From Gambelia wislizenii (taxonomy: Eukaryota > Chordata > Lepidosauria > Squamata > Crotaphytidae): DNA of 64,000 nt. Location: the NCBI GenBank assembly GCA_030847615.1, contig JAUMIR010000001.1, forward strand, positions 33,541,501 through 33,605,500, written 5' to 3'. Below the pieces are notes generated by a model that saw only the letters and a list, made by a program, of their open reading frames with translations, had not been told where the DNA came from and did no database searches. Both the position numbers and the translations under genes were made by a program. Each line of letters begins with the position of its first letter. Position 1 is the stretch's first letter. Positions 33,719 through 44,690 of the stretch are shown in pieces.

Positions 33719-34370
33719 GGACTTGTCTAGACGAGAAGATATAATGCTGATTGCTGAACATTAATGCAAAATCTCAGCAGCATTCTTTTGTCTCTTTGTT
33801 CTTTGGCAAAATCGCTGGTATGCGAAGCTATCCATGTTTGAAGTTCACATGCAGCCATGCCTGTGAATCAACATGGTGGCTGAGAGTGAATTATGTTATT
33901 ATTCTCAACAAGTTGTCGCTGCTGCACAGTATTTTTTTTTTTTTTAACTGAAAATCAAAAGTGTGTAAGTGCGACCTACCACTTAAAAAAGCAGTTTGGT
34001 CACCTCAGCGCAGCAAAAAAGTGCATGGTCGGCAACACAAAAGTCCAAAATAGTGCTTCTGGCAACTTCATTGCCAGCAAGCCCACCCCCCCCCCCTGTG
34101 CACATCTGGCCAATCAGCTTTCTACTTCTTCCCTTACTGAGAATGTACTGGGATGTGGTTTGGTTGTCCAAATTAGCTGTAAAGCACACTTCCACACATT
34201 ATTAAAAAAAAAAAAAAAACAGGAAAAGCCATGAAGGGTCCCCCCCCTTAGTTTTTTCAAGTTTTTGGCCCCCTTCCTTCTGAATAAGGTGAATCATCAC
34301 AGGATCTTGTTGGGACAGAAGGTATTCCTTGCGAATTCTATTAGGATCACTTCCACCATCTAGACATCCC
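33719..34370 (+). mobile_element. Dispersed non-autonomous repeat, family X, copy 2
   Basis: Starts GGACTTGTCTAGACGAG and ends ACCATCTAGACATCCC; TGTCTAGA at the start is mirrored by TCTAGACA at the end, suggesting short terminal inverted repeats. Shared phrases include GGTCACCTCAGCG, GTGCACATCTGGCCAATCAG and TTGCGAATTCTATTAGGATC. It contains a poly-C run (34085) and poly-A (34203). Confidence 0.6.
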
Positions 34371-34689
34371 CCTACTTAAGAAAGGTATCTTTTCCAAACA
34401 CAATTGAATTAAAAATTAGTTTGAAAACAGATCACTAGAAAGGTATAGTATCTGCCTGTAAAAAATCCCTTTCTCATCATCCAGTCAGTTGTGAAAGTAC
34501 CTGAATGAAAAGTTCTTAAGGAAGGGGTCCAATTTAACCTCATTTGGTTAAACCTTACAGCCTGTAGGGGGAAATCATGGTATGCTGACATTTCTATGTT
34601 GAAAATGCCAACATGAATGAATGTGGTATCTGAATTGATAGCGCCTGTGTTTACTAGTAAATCTACACCATCTTCATTATGGTATAATC

Positions 34690-34790
34690 GTATAACCGTA
34701 GAGTTGGAAGAATTGCTGCGCATTAACGCAAAATCGCAGCAGCGATTAGTCCAACCCCCTGCCCTGCGTTTTGTAGCTGTATTTTACCAG
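34690..34790 (-). mobile_element. CR1 3' fragment carrying a 36-nt foreign insert
   Basis: CR1 tail phrase GTAGAGTTGGAAG runs to 34711 and resumes at 34748 with AGTCCAACCCCCTGCCCTGC. The normal 17-nt link (GACCACGAGGGCCATCC) is replaced by 36 nt resembling positions 33750-33785 of the neighbouring family X copy. The insert contains the stem TGCTGCG..CGCAGCA. Confidence 0.7.
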
Positions 34791-35252
34791 TACATGGTAC
34801 AGTTTGGAAGCAGCTAGAAGAGATCTTTATATCTTGTTGCTGCCTGGTCTTTAGACTTCTGCAGCATTATTTTCATAGTTCCTCCCCACTCCAGAATATT
34901 AAGTCTTGATGCCTCAGGGAGATATTGGAGGTATAACTTAATTGAACATGTTGTCTGAAAGTAAGGGAGAATCATAAAAGCTGATGATGCAACATAAATG
35001 TCATCACTGAAATATGGTTTTATGTAGAATTGGAAGAGGATGAGAGGATCCCAGCCATCCTGTTTTATCAGATTCTTGTGTGGTAACCTAATTGTTGTAA
35101 GAAAGCTGTGTAAGGTAAATCTAGGCTGACTTTGTTTTCAACTTTCAGTGCAGGTCACTTCAAGCTGTCTTTTCTTATATAAATCTTTGTGCCAAATCAG
35201 TAAAATCTGTCATCAGGGTCATAATTTAATTTACTTTTGTGGGGTGCACAAC
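34791..35252. other. Intronic sequence, nothing recognised
   Basis: No repeat or exon recognised. Confidence 0.5.
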
Positions 35253-35253
35253 A

Positions 35254-35460
35254 TTGATTGATTAATTGATTAATTGATTGGAGTTATATCTCTCCTTTCT
35301 CTCAAGATGGGATTCAAGACGGCCTACAATAATCTAAAAAATATAGCTAAAACATTACAAAAGTTTAAAATGAATTAAATTACTACCATTATTAAAATAT
35401 AAGAGTTAAAAACACAGCATAGAGTAAAAACTTCACTAATCTGATAGTGGCATCAAATAG
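35254..35460 (-). mobile_element. LINE 3'-end repeat (L2-like), antisense, with (GATT)n tail
   Basis: (TTGATTAA)n is followed by TTATATCTCTCCTTTCTCTC, AAGACGGCCTACAATAATC and an A-rich UTR, matching the recurrent LINE-end motif. Confidence 0.55.
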
Positions 35461-36004
35461 ATCACAATGAAACCATTAAAAATATTCAACAGTTCCTCCA
35501 TTTCAATATAAAATTGTATTCACAACTTTTAGTGTGAACAGAACTTTGTTTCTGTGAACAAAATGAGGCTCCTCATACACAGAAGGTATTGATTTGATAG
35601 TGGCATCACATAGATCCTAATCTCTATTAGTTGTTTTTGAGAATGGGAAATTAAAGCATTACTTTTTTAAAAATTGTAACTGTAGCTAACTACTAAAAAG
35701 TAGCTAACAACTTCCACATTTTGAGTTCTGAACAGAACTACTGTGTCAGCTTTGTATGGGCATTTTGTTAAAATCTGAATGGAAACCATCATAGGAATGG
35801 CCTGAGTTGTCATAGTTATTTCTAATATTCACATCATTGCTAAAGCTTTCTGGATATGGATATATTTTAGATAAAATTCTCTAAAGTACAAATATACATG
35901 CTTTTACTTTTATTAAACATGGAAGAAATGTTAATTTGTTGTGTCTTCTGCTCAGTAGGTATACTGTTGTTTTTTTAGAATTTGATAAAGTTATTTGCTA
36001 GTAG
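35461..36004. other. Intronic sequence, nothing recognised
   Basis: No exon or repeat recognised. Confidence 0.5.
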
Positions 36005-36062
36005 ATTTTCCTTGGGTTTTTTCCTGGGCCGTGAGGCTGTGTTCTGGGATAGTTTCTTTCTT
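36005..36062 (-). mobile_element. Penelope-like element terminus (family P2) remnant
   Basis: CCTTGGGTTTTTTCCTGGGC, CGTGAGGCTGTGTTCTGGGA and TAGTTTCTTTCTTTCT match the terminus at 53218-53272. It breaks off just before the hammerhead-like core. Confidence 0.75.
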
Positions 36063-36088
36063 TCTATTTGCTAGTGTTTTTTAAACCT

Positions 36089-36337
36089 CAGTTGGAGCCC
36101 CATATCTGCAGAACCAATATCCATGGTTTCAGTCATTTGTGGGACACAAAAGAGGAATACATACCATAGAGTCTTTCTAGAAAAACCTAGAGAGGCATTG
36201 TCTCTAGACATTTTCTAGGTCCTCCAAGACAACTGTATGGTATTTTAAACAGGAAGTCCCATTATTTTTAATGGCATTCACCATTACCCTCAGTTTCTGG
36301 CATCTGTGGTAAGGCCCCAGATATGGGGGTCTGACTG
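36089..36337. mobile_element. Tigger-like MITE ('CAGTCAGACCCC' type), uninterrupted
   Basis: Begins CAGTTGGAGCCCCATATCTG and ends GATATGGGGGTCTGACTG before TA. It contains CATACCATAGAGTCTTTC and CAACTGTATGGTATTTTAAA. The intact junction region CCTCAGTTTCTGGCATCTG is what allows the SINE insertion in the 22.0-kb copy to be recognised. An A-run (36346-36366) follows. Confidence 0.8.
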
Positions 36338-36366
36338 TATACAGTAAAAAAAAAAAAAAAAAAAAA

Positions 36367-37690
36367 GAGTAAAACAAAACAGAAGATAGGATGAAGCGTT
36401 CTGTTTTTAAAAATAACTATTTTTAAATGTGATCTTTTAGGGAAAGTAGCACCTTTTTCTCTTGGCTTTTAAAATAAAATAACAACAAAATGAGTCTATT
36501 TGGCTTCCTTATGCTGAGTTTCCTTATTAGTATCTCTCTGACTTACTGGGACTCTCGGGAATTAGACAAAGTTCTGAATGCTTGCATTGTCAAATCCTTT
36601 TTTGTTAAGGTAGGGTACCATTTTTGGCCTTAGGACCAAGTTGGCCCCAGACTGGAATGTCAGGGGCCACGTGAGAGCAGTGGGTGTGATCACCAGTAAA
36701 AGCGGATGGAGCTACTGCTGACATGCATTTGACACATATTTTCTCACAGATAGACACACATATTGTTACCCAAATTTTTGGAGTCCGTAAAGAACCCACT
36801 CGTGTCCAGATATTAATATGAGGGATTTTAATTAGCTCAAAATGGCAGCAAAAGGCCAGGTAACTACAAGACATTTTGGCCTATGTATACTGGTACTAAG
36901 ACTCACATCCATGTAATAAAATAAGATGTTTTTTATTGAAAAATAATATCGGAAGCAAAAAAAAGAAAAAAGAAAGATAGGAGGAAGTACTGGGATAGAG
37001 GAATAGGGTTTGCGATGATGGGCCTGCAACAGTCCAACAAGCAGAGATTCATATAGCAGAAGATACTCAGACAGAGCTCTGAGGGTCACACAGCAGACTA
37101 ACAGAGTGATGGGAGGTATGAAGGCTGTACACACTTTGGCTATGTTTTGGGGTAATATTTATACACGATATTTACCCATAAGGGGTGTTATGAGTGGAAG
37201 ACAATGTTAGATGGAGTTTCCCACAGTTAAACAATGGAAGCTCTGGCTATGCTAATGGTTGCTAATGGCTGACATTAAGACTGATGTATGTCAGGCAACT
37301 TTCCATTGTAGAGGAGAGGGGTGTGAAGGAAAACCAGTTTGCAGAGTAATGAGTGTTCTGGCCACTTGAATGAATTATTGAATGACTCACATCCAGGTGT
37401 GTCCAGCAGAATTAGCACATTTCCACCTCAACTACCTGTCCAAGGGAGGCTTGCATAATTGCTACCTGGGCGTGTCTTTTTGGGAATTTGGAAAGACCTC
37501 TTTTTTAGGTTTTAGGCAAACCTTAGTTCAGTCCCTATTTTTGCAGAAGTCCAGGTCTACTGCTAACCTTGTGAATCATCAATAAATAAGCCATTTTATG
37601 AAATATAGCTAATTGATGAATTATTGGAAGGGTGGGGTGTCAGGGCAGGTAACAACATGATCCCCCTATACAGATCAATTGATGTAGGGT
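36367..37690. other. Intronic sequence, nothing recognised
   Basis: No exon or repeat recognised; minus frames of 89 and 100 codons (36605-37134) lack domains. Confidence 0.5.
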
Positions 37691-37692
37691 GT

Positions 37693-37785
37693 TCAAGAGG
37701 ACCTGTAATTGGCTTGAACCTGGGACCTCCTGCATGCAAAGCTTTAACTCTACCACTGAGCTGTTAGGTCTCCCTCTATGTACAA
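37693..37785 (-). mobile_element. tRNA-like SINE head, antisense
   Basis: The reverse complement gives AGCTCAGTGGTAGAG as A box and GTCCCAGGTTCAAGCC as B box, about 30 bp apart. No cloverleaf with proper acceptor stem is evident, so this is a tRNA-derived repeat and not a tRNA gene. Confidence 0.55.
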
Positions 37786-38595
37786 TTTTAAACACCTTCA
37801 GCATAAAATTACCACCATTAATGTCCTTCCAATTTCCTCTTCAGAAAACCCATGACAAATCCTCCCAAATTGCTTCTTAAAGTCTGACAAAGATTAAAAA
37901 GCTGTTCTGGTGATTCTGTGAAAATACCTTTCAAAATTCTGAGGGGAAAGAATTTGACTGTGCATGCACTCATCTGGACCCTGGCCATGGTAATTTATAA
38001 AAATTAGCAAGAGCCATATTTTAACTTCATTTCCCTTTTATGTGGAAAACCTCAGGAACTGCAGACAGCTTCATACCTTGTGTGTCTTGAGGTAAACAAG
38101 CTGGGACTTGATCACAAACTTCAGATGTATTATTTGAACTCAGATCTTTTTCTGAACTGTTATGACATGAAACTGGTGTATGCAGTATTTAAAAAATGAA
38201 GAAGAACAGGAGGGGAGGTTGTTTACCCTTATCTACTGAAAGCTAGAAAATCAAGTTAATAGCATCTTAACGTTTGACCCCCAAAAGATGAAGCTTATAT
38301 TCCAGTTGCAGTCTGAACATACTGTTGTTAATTAAATACTGTGAGTTGAATACTTTTGATCAGACTGTGTATTCTCCTCAGAGAACTCCTCCGAAGAGTA
38401 TTCTCTGCTTTCTCTTATTTGCCCTTTGGCCTCCTTCTGTTCTGCTTGTGGCATATTGTAATTCAAGCCAGAAATTTCTGTTTGAGGGCTCTGGCTCAGT
38501 GGTTGTATGTAGTCCTCACCTGCTTAAGGCCCCGAGTTTTGAATCTCTACTGTGTCAGCAGTCAAAGCATGCAGAACATGACAACTGGCAGAGAG
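37786..38595. other. Intronic sequence, weak tRNA-like piece
   Basis: CTCTGGCTCAGTGGTTGTAT near 38490 and GAGTTTTGAATCTC near 38535 look like degenerate A and B boxes of another SINE. Nothing else recognised. Confidence 0.35.
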
Positions 38596-38597
38596 TC

Positions 38598-38700
38598 TAG
38601 TTCAGGGTTGGTGAACAGTTGTTTGATGCATCATCCCTGACTCCTTGTGCTGTGGGAACTGAAGTCTGACAGCATCTAGAGCAGAGCTTGGAGAGTTACT
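38598..38700. mobile_element. hAT-type MITE remnant
   Basis: TTCAGGGTTGGTGAACAGTT, GTGGGAACTGAAGTCTGACA and GCATCTAGAGCAGAGCTTGG resemble a decayed copy of the 'gggaactgtagtccaacaacatctgg' type MITE. Confidence 0.4.
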
Positions 38701-39828
38701 ATTGAGAAAAATGGTTATATTATGGGGTCGACATCCTACCACAGCTCAGTTGCGGGTAGCTTCCTTGAGCTCTCCCCTCAGTTTCTCTTCATCCGCCATG
38801 ACAGAAACATCAGTCACTTGTTCCTCAGTGCTGAGTAGTCTCCTCTATTTCTAGCTTCTCTCATTTCTTTTGCTCTTCTGTTTCTGTTTCTTCTTATTTT
38901 TTTCCTATCTATATTCCTAGCTTACTGTCTTACAAAAAAAACCCTCTTCCTTTTTCCTCAAGATTTTGACCCATCCCATCCTTTCCCCTTTTATGGTCTG
39001 TAATCCACTCTTTAAGCTTTGTATTTCGGCCATAGCTTTTTTCCTGTTTAAATAGGGAGCCATGCTTCTTGAAAACTCATTTTTAACAAGGCTTTGTGCT
39101 TTATGTTTCAAGCAATTTTTTTAAAAAATGGGGCTTTGAGGTACTTCCATTGCCAAATTTATCAGTGGCAGAGGCGGTTGTCTCTGGGGCCTGCAAAAAC
39201 AGGTGGGTGGGGCACGTGACCCATAGACCTCATGGGCCTCATGCCCACTTTAACTTTGATACCTACACAGGATGAAATAAACCACATAATGTAAAGCATC
39301 AAATGATAGCAGCATATTTTAACTTTTCAAAATTATCTGTATGGCCATTCAAAAGCTGACCAGAATAAAAAGTGCTAGGGGTTCTCCTAAAAACCATTGC
39401 GGGGTGGGTAGGTCATGCTCATCTCACTGAGAAAAATGTTCCAGAGTGATGGAGCTTCCGCAGAAAAGGTCCTGCCATATTTATTTCCTCCAAGAAGCTC
39501 AGGTCAGCAGACGTGGTCATCTCTCCGATCTCGACCATAGCTGCCTTTATCCTTGCCAGCAACTCTGTGAAGTAAATTAGGCTAAGAGAGCATGAGTGGC
39601 AAAAGATCAACCTATAAGCTTTATGATTGAACTGGAATAGAAACCAAGACACCCCAGCCTTGTCTGACACTTCAGCCACTGGCTCTTGAGTGTAATATGA
39701 CCTCCCCCTAAAATAAAATTGAGTGGTCTAAACTGGGGAAGGGACATGAGGGGAGTGATGAAATTCTATGCCTATACATGAAGAAGAAATGATGGGTGTT
39801 GGACCTGGCTCTAACCATAGTTTGAAAA
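38701..39828. other. Intronic sequence, nothing recognised
   Basis: No exon or repeat recognised. Confidence 0.5.
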
Positions 39829-39829
39829 A

Positions 39830-39940
39830 ATTAACTTTGTTTGGACTACAGTTCCAAAAAGTGCCTGGACAGTATGGCCAGGGGGCTGGCATGGGATTCT
39901 GGGAGTTGTAGTCCAAAAGTAACATTTCCCAGCTCTGGTC
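39830..39940. mobile_element. hAT-type palindromic MITE
   Basis: TTGTTTGGACTACAGTTCCA on the left is mirrored by GGGAGTTGTAGTCCAAAAGT on the right, with GGCCAGGGGGCTGGCATGGG in the middle. A related half-copy (TTTTTTGGACTACCAGAATC..CCAGCATGGC) lies at 40105-40142. Confidence 0.65.
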
Positions 39941-40152
39941 CTAGGCTATGCTGAGAAGATTTCAGGATACAAGCCTCCAGGAGAAGTCTTGCAGTATGAA
40001 CCTAGTAATAGGAAGCCTGTGGTAGGTCCTGAGATACAGTAATCAGCTACACATGGATAAATAGAAAGCTGCCTTATACTGAATTCACAGCTTAGAAAAC
40101 CTACTTTTTTGGACTACCAGAATCACCCAGCCAGCATGGCTAGGTGTGATAG

Positions 40153-40372
40153 ATAATAGAGAAAGCATGGTATAGTGATATGAGAGTTGGACTAGCACTC
40201 TGCAAGATAAGGGTTCAAATCCCACACAAGCCATGGAAACCTATTGGGTGACCTTGAGCAGGTCACGCTCTCTCAGTAGTAGAGGAAGGCAATGACAAAT
40301 GTCTCTGAATAAATCTTCCCCAAAAAACCATATAGTAGGGTTACCATATGAGAAGACATGTAACAACAACAT
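40153..40372 (+). mobile_element. tRNA-derived SINE with Bov-B-like tail (Sauria-SINE-like)
   Basis: AGCATGGTATAGTGATATGA (A box), AGGGTTCAAATCCCACACAA (B box), GGTCACGCTCTCTCAGTAGT, CTGAATAAATCTTCCCC and a degraded tail ending ATGTAACAACAAC. Confidence 0.8.
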
Positions 40373-40526
40373 AATCAATAATACAGTAATAAACCAATTA
40401 TACAATATGAAAACAGAACAGCAAATATATGTGTTGAAAACAAATTGAAAGCAATGACCAGTGGCCTGGGAAAATAATATAGACTTGACAGCCTGTTTGA
40501 AGCTGTAGAAGGACACAGATAGTAGA

Positions 40527-40590
40527 ATTTAAAGACATAGCCGTGTTAGTCTGGAATATCAGTATGCAAAGGTATCCTGGCTTGTGTAGA
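40527..40590. mobile_element. Penelope-like terminal-repeat fragment
   Basis: AAAGACATAGCCGTGTTAGTCTGG contains the 'AGCCGTGTTAGTCTG' phrase of the reptilian terminal repeat mentioned at 29040. It then runs into TGTGTAGATGAGCCC, a DNA-transposon-like end also seen in family X. Confidence 0.4.
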
Positions 40591-40825
40591 TGAGCCCATA
40601 GTCTGCTTCCTTGGATGCTTATGCTGCAACTTCTGTCTCTCAGTCTCTACAGGATCCCTTTGCCTAAGGATTCAGATGGCTTAACCTTTCCTGGGAGGGA
40701 GGTCTTTAAATGCTACAGAATAAGCCTGTTCTCATGTATTCATCAACCTATCTGGCTGCGGTGGTGGGACATGAAACAGGGCCACTGTTGAAGATTTCAC
40801 ATTCCTGGCATACTCATATGGGAGG

Positions 40826-41045
40826 ATATTCAGGGGTAGCCATGTTGGCCATGCAACAAAATACAAAACCCACAAAATAGTGATACCATTTTTGAACAAA
40901 GTGCACAGAATACATCATGCAAGTTTTCGAAGCTTCACTGGCTTCTTCATCAGTGAAAGATGTTAAAAATCTTATAGGAGAAGAAAAGTGACCATGTTAG
41001 AGTTACAGGCTGTATTTTGTCCCAGATGTTACTTCTGTTGTGGGA
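40826..41045 (-). mobile_element. Penelope-like element terminal repeat, family P1, copy 2 (best preserved)
   Basis: GCCATGTTGGCCATGCAACA, GTGATACCATTTTTGAAC, ACATCATGCAAGTTTTCGAA, GCTTCACTGGCTTCTTCATC and CTTATAGGAGAAGAAAAGTG parallel the copies at 25146 and 47705. Its minus strand carries a near-consensus hammerhead core, described as a separate feature. Confidence 0.6.
40925..40953 (-). ncRNA. Hammerhead-ribozyme-like core in family P1
   Basis: Minus strand: CTGATGA (40953-40947), one A, stem II GAAGC (40945-40941) pairing exactly with GCTTC (40933-40929), then GAAA (40928-40925). This is the hammerhead consensus CUGANGA - stem II - GAAA, with one extra nucleotide before stem II. What follows (ACTT) is one change from a palindromic AGCTT, which would suit a very short stem III formed between two copies. 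Hammerhead motifs are reported in Penelope-like elements. Whether this copy can cleave is unknown. Confidence 0.5.
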
Positions 41046-41145
41046 AGAGATAGGCCATTTAAGGCTTTGTAGGCCAAAAACTATGACCTTGAGTTGAGCT
41101 TGGAGACAACGTAAAAGTCAGGTGCAGTTGATTCCGGGCTAGTCA
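41040..41145. mobile_element. LINE 3' UTR-like fragment
   Basis: TTTAAGGCTTTGTAGGCCAA and GGAGACAACGTAAAAGTCAG resemble the phrases at 43790-43890 and 47920-47980 ('tatagggctttttaggtcat'). Weak. Confidence 0.3.
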
Positions 41146-41334
41146 TATATTGTATCTAAAATGTATACCAGACAACAGTCTGCAGGTACATTTTACGTTT
41201 ACTGTAACTTTAGAACACTTTTCAAGGGCAGCCCCATGAAGAATTCATTACAGCAGTGTTGCTCAAACTTACTGATGTTAGTGTACAAGGAGCAGGAACC
41301 ATATTCATTCCCATTGGCTACCATTGTTTCTTAG

Positions 41335-41620
41335 ACTCTTAGAATCATAGAGTTAGAAGAAACCACAAGGGCCATCTAGTCTAACCCCCTGCTATGCAGG
41401 AATAAATAATCAAAACACCCCTGACAGATGGCCATCCATCCTCTGTTTAAAAACCTCCAAAGAAGGAGACTTTACCACACTCTGAGGCAGCGTATTCCAC
41501 TGCCAAACAGTTTTTACTGTCAGGAAGTTCTTCCTAATGTTTAGGTGGAATCTTGTTTGAGTCCATTGCTCTGTGTCCTAGTCTCTAGAGCAGCAGAAAA
41601 CAAGCTTGCTCTCCAGGGAC
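41335..41620 (-). mobile_element. CR1 3' end, antisense
   Basis: TTAGAATCATAGAGTTAGAA tail, GGGCCATCTAGTCTAACCCC, CAGGAAGTTCTTCCTAATGT and GCAGCAGAAAACAAGCTTGC. 5'-truncated at about 41620. Confidence 0.85.
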
Positions 41621-42745
41621 AGACACTGGGGACTGCTACTGATCCATGGAACACCACTTCAAGTACCGTAGCTCTGGTCTAAAGGACTGCTGTTAGCAGC
41701 ACTGAAGATCTCCAGCAACAGCTTTCTTGGATTTCAGATGGAAGTCTTTTCTCAGCCCTTGTTGGTGATGCTAGTGATTGAAAGCATTTAATAAGATATT
41801 GAGGGTGTGTGTGCTGGACCAAGGTTTGTCAGGGCATACGGAGAAGTGGGGGAGGGGTCAAGCTGCAGCCCCAGTTATGCTGTGTGTGGTTCTAACAAAC
41901 ATCTCCAGATAGTCACAAGTGTTTGTGGGTGGTATATTGCCTCCCCAGTGGCTCTGCTAAAATGTCTGGGTCACTTGTTAAAGAAAGCCATTATCCCCTG
42001 AAATAGAAAATAAGTAATTAGAAAACAATTACATTACTTAATAGCTACCACAGTTAAAATGTTGCTGGAACACACAGGCTAGGCTCATGAAACAAATTGC
42101 CTAATTACATCACTGACTGACTCATCAGCATCCTGAAGTGACTGTAGATAATTAGCTGGATGCAATGATCTAATTCTCTCCTGCTGTATGCCTTTGTGCA
42201 GTCATTCACACCTACATGCCATGGATGCAGAGTGCATGTAAAGACAGCTCCATCAGAATTTCCTGCTCCTTTTTTCAGAGGAATGAGTAAGCCACACATG
42301 ATGGGGAACCTGGGACTCTGTCCTACCACACAGATGTTTCAATAAATTACAGAAGCTTGCAAAACTATACAGCTTGCTTTCAGAAGTAATGTGTAATAAA
42401 AGTTATCTTACAGATCTCTCTTACAGAAAGCTGTTCCTTTTTTGTGACTGTAGGCTCATACTTTCCAAATATTTTTTTCCTCCAAAATTATAGGAAAGCT
42501 ATGAAACCCACAGGGTGACAATGGGGCACTTACTACTTGTCAGCTTGATTGCTGTACCTTTCAAGGTTGCTGTGAGGGTAAATCAGGGAGGAAGAGAGCC
42601 ATGTTTGCCACATTGACTCATTGGGGGAATGGTGGGGCATAAATGTAGATAATGTTTCCCTCCAAAGTAAGGAAATAAGTAATTTTCCCCCAAATAATTT
42701 TTTTTCCTCCAAGCAACTTAAGAAGAATTTCAGTGCGGTAATAAT
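41621..42745. other. Intronic sequence, nothing recognised
   Basis: No exon or repeat recognised. The stretch at about 42010-42330 is repeat-free. Confidence 0.5.
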
Positions 42746-42747
42746 TG

Positions 42748-42952
42748 CTAGTGTCATGTAGTGGTTTGATTGTGACTCTGGAGATCAGGGTTCAAATCCC
42801 CGCTTGGCCGTGAAAACCCACTGGGTGATCTTGGGCAAGCCGCACACTCTGAGCCTCAGAAAATCTTGTGGTAGTTTTCACCTTAGTAGGTTTGCCTTTG
42901 GGTCGCCATAAACTGGAAATGGCTTCAAGGCAGGTGATAAAAGCAACAACAA
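42748..42952 (+). mobile_element. tRNA-derived SINE with Bov-B-like tail (Sauria-SINE-like), full length
   Basis: TAGTGTCATGTAGTGGTTTG (A box), CAGGGTTCAAATCCCCGCTT (near-perfect B box), ACCCACTGGGTGATCTTGGG, and the tail GGGTCGCCATAAACTGGAAA, TGGCTTCAAGGCAGG with a CAACAAC end. The best-preserved member of this family here. Confidence 0.9.
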
Positions 42953-43615
42953 CTTATTAATTTAATCACCAGGTGATTTAAAGGAATTGTAGGAATTAGA
43001 TTTTGTACCAAGGTGTTAGCCCTTTTGACTAAAATATGAAGACTAAAACTGTTAGGAATCATCCTTCTTTTTGCAGAGCAGCAGAGTAAAGCATGCCTCA
43101 ATCTCACATTACTTCACTGAACAGAAACTGACTTAAAATAAACAAGGCAAGGAGTTTCTAGTTACAAATTAAGAAAAAGTTTACTAGTGGCTTTTATATC
43201 TACATATGCATGGAGTGCCTTATATCCTAACTAGCTAAGGAAAAAAATTAGGTAAAAAGAAAGAACTCCAGTCTTTCACTTACCATCTTTCAGATTGGAG
43301 GTCAAATAGAGAGAGGCAAAGGAGAAAGAGTTGATAGAGAAGGGGATAGGTTTTTATGAACATCAACCCTAGAAGTTTACAGGGTCACAAGGCTTAGTTA
43401 CTTAGATACACAAAGGTATTTATGACCATGCATTTCAATGGCTAGGAGAGACATTAAATGAGAAAGCAGAAAGGTTTACACATGCAGGAAGTTCTGTCCT
43501 ATTGGAAACCCCACTTGGTCTAAAGGCAAGAGAGAGGGGAGTGAAAGAGAATGCTGGATTTTTCCAACAGGAATGTTTGCCTACTTTATTTTGTGATTAG
43601 AGTACAATAGGTGAT
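42953..43615. other. Intronic sequence, nothing recognised
   Basis: No exon or repeat recognised. Confidence 0.5.
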
Positions 43616-43617
43616 TG

Positions 43618-43895
43618 TGATGGTGATTTTCATTTATATCCTGCCTTTCTCCTAATAATCAGACTCAAGTCAGCTAACAACTTGATTAAAAACAATACAG
43701 ATTAAAAATGCTTCAGAAGGGGTTTCAAGCTTTAACGGGCTCATAAAGGAAGATACAGTTTTTCAAATACTGTAGTCTGAACCCAAGCCATATAGGGCTT
43801 TTTAGGTCATCAGCAGCACTTTGAATTGTGCCCAGAAACAGACCAGCAACCAGTGGAGCTGTTGTAACACTGGACACCACATAGAGGCTCTTCTT
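43618..43895 (-). mobile_element. L2-like LINE 3' UTR and tail, antisense
   Basis: TTTATATCCTGCCTTTCTCC, CAGACTCAAGTCAGCTAACA, then GCCATATAGGGCTTTTTAGG, TGAATTGTGCCCAGAAACAG and CAACCAGTGGAGCTGTTGTA; phrases shared in part with 47890-49000. Confidence 0.6.
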
Positions 43896-44400
43896 CTGGT
43901 GGGGTGGGTGAGAAATGGAATTTTCAGATTAATGCAAATATTTTCTTCTCTGCAAAGGTCAAAATAGCAAGGAGAGGGTGGGAAAGGAGTACAATATGCA
44001 TGGAATTCTTTTCATTCTTTTAGAGTAATAATGAAAATTCGTTTAGAGTAATAATGAAAAATATAGTTAAATGCTACTGTACACTTCATTATTAAAAATG
44101 TAGCCCTTTCAACATGAAAGTCATTGAATTAGATTTTTAAACATGTCAGTGATTAACTTAACACATTCTAAATTCCTCTCTCCCTGCTTTCTAGTGGCAG
44201 TAATAAAAAAATGAGTGTCAGGCCCTAATTAATAGCGGATAGTGTAAATGGGCGACTTTGGTTTCCTCCAGATTATTCTTGATCTACAAAACTCTTATCA
44301 CCTTATTTGCTCTTTTTTCTTATTCCTCCTTTTGCCTTCTCTAGGCATTTCCACAGTGTGCATCTCACACTCAAGGAAGCCAAATGTAAAGGGTTAAAGA
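43896..44400. other. Repeat-free intronic stretch
   Basis: About 44090-44290 reads as complex, non-repetitive DNA with homeodomain-type sites (CCCTAATTAATAG) and GGGCGACTTTGG. It could be a conserved non-coding element. That is inference only. Confidence 0.25.
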
Positions 44401-44404
44401 AGGA

Positions 44405-44690
44405 GTACGGTGGTGTGGAACGCAGGGAAAGGGAGCAGACTGACCAGCCTGGTGTAGGACTGGTGACGCCCAGGTTAAAATCCCCACTTGTCTGTGAAAC
44501 TCACTGAGCAGACTTGGGCTAGTCACTCTTTCTTAGCCTAAGCTACACCACAGCATTATTGTGAATATAAAATGGAGGAAGCACAAAGTAGACATCATCT
44601 TGAGTTCTTTGGACAATACTGGGCTAGATAGGCCTTTTATCCAATCTAGCATGACTCTTCTTATGTTCTCCAGTCCCTTTTAATTTAGTT
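44405..44690 (+). mobile_element. tRNA-derived SINE, third type
   Basis: GCCTGGTGTAGGACTGGTGA, CCAGGTTAAAATCCCCACTT (B-box-like), CTGAGCAGACTTGGGCTAGT, CACAGCATTATTGTGAATAT, AAATGGAGGAAGCACAAAGT and CTTGAGTTCTTTGGA. The 'gttgtgaggataaaatggagg' type body differs from the Sauria-type SINEs. Confidence 0.65.

Noticed and set aside
37693..37785. A minus-strand tRNA gene
   Set aside because: Only the promoter boxes are tRNA-like; no cloverleaf could be drawn.
42760..42830. A tRNA gene
   Set aside because: A and B boxes are good, but there is no acceptor stem and the sequence continues as a SINE.
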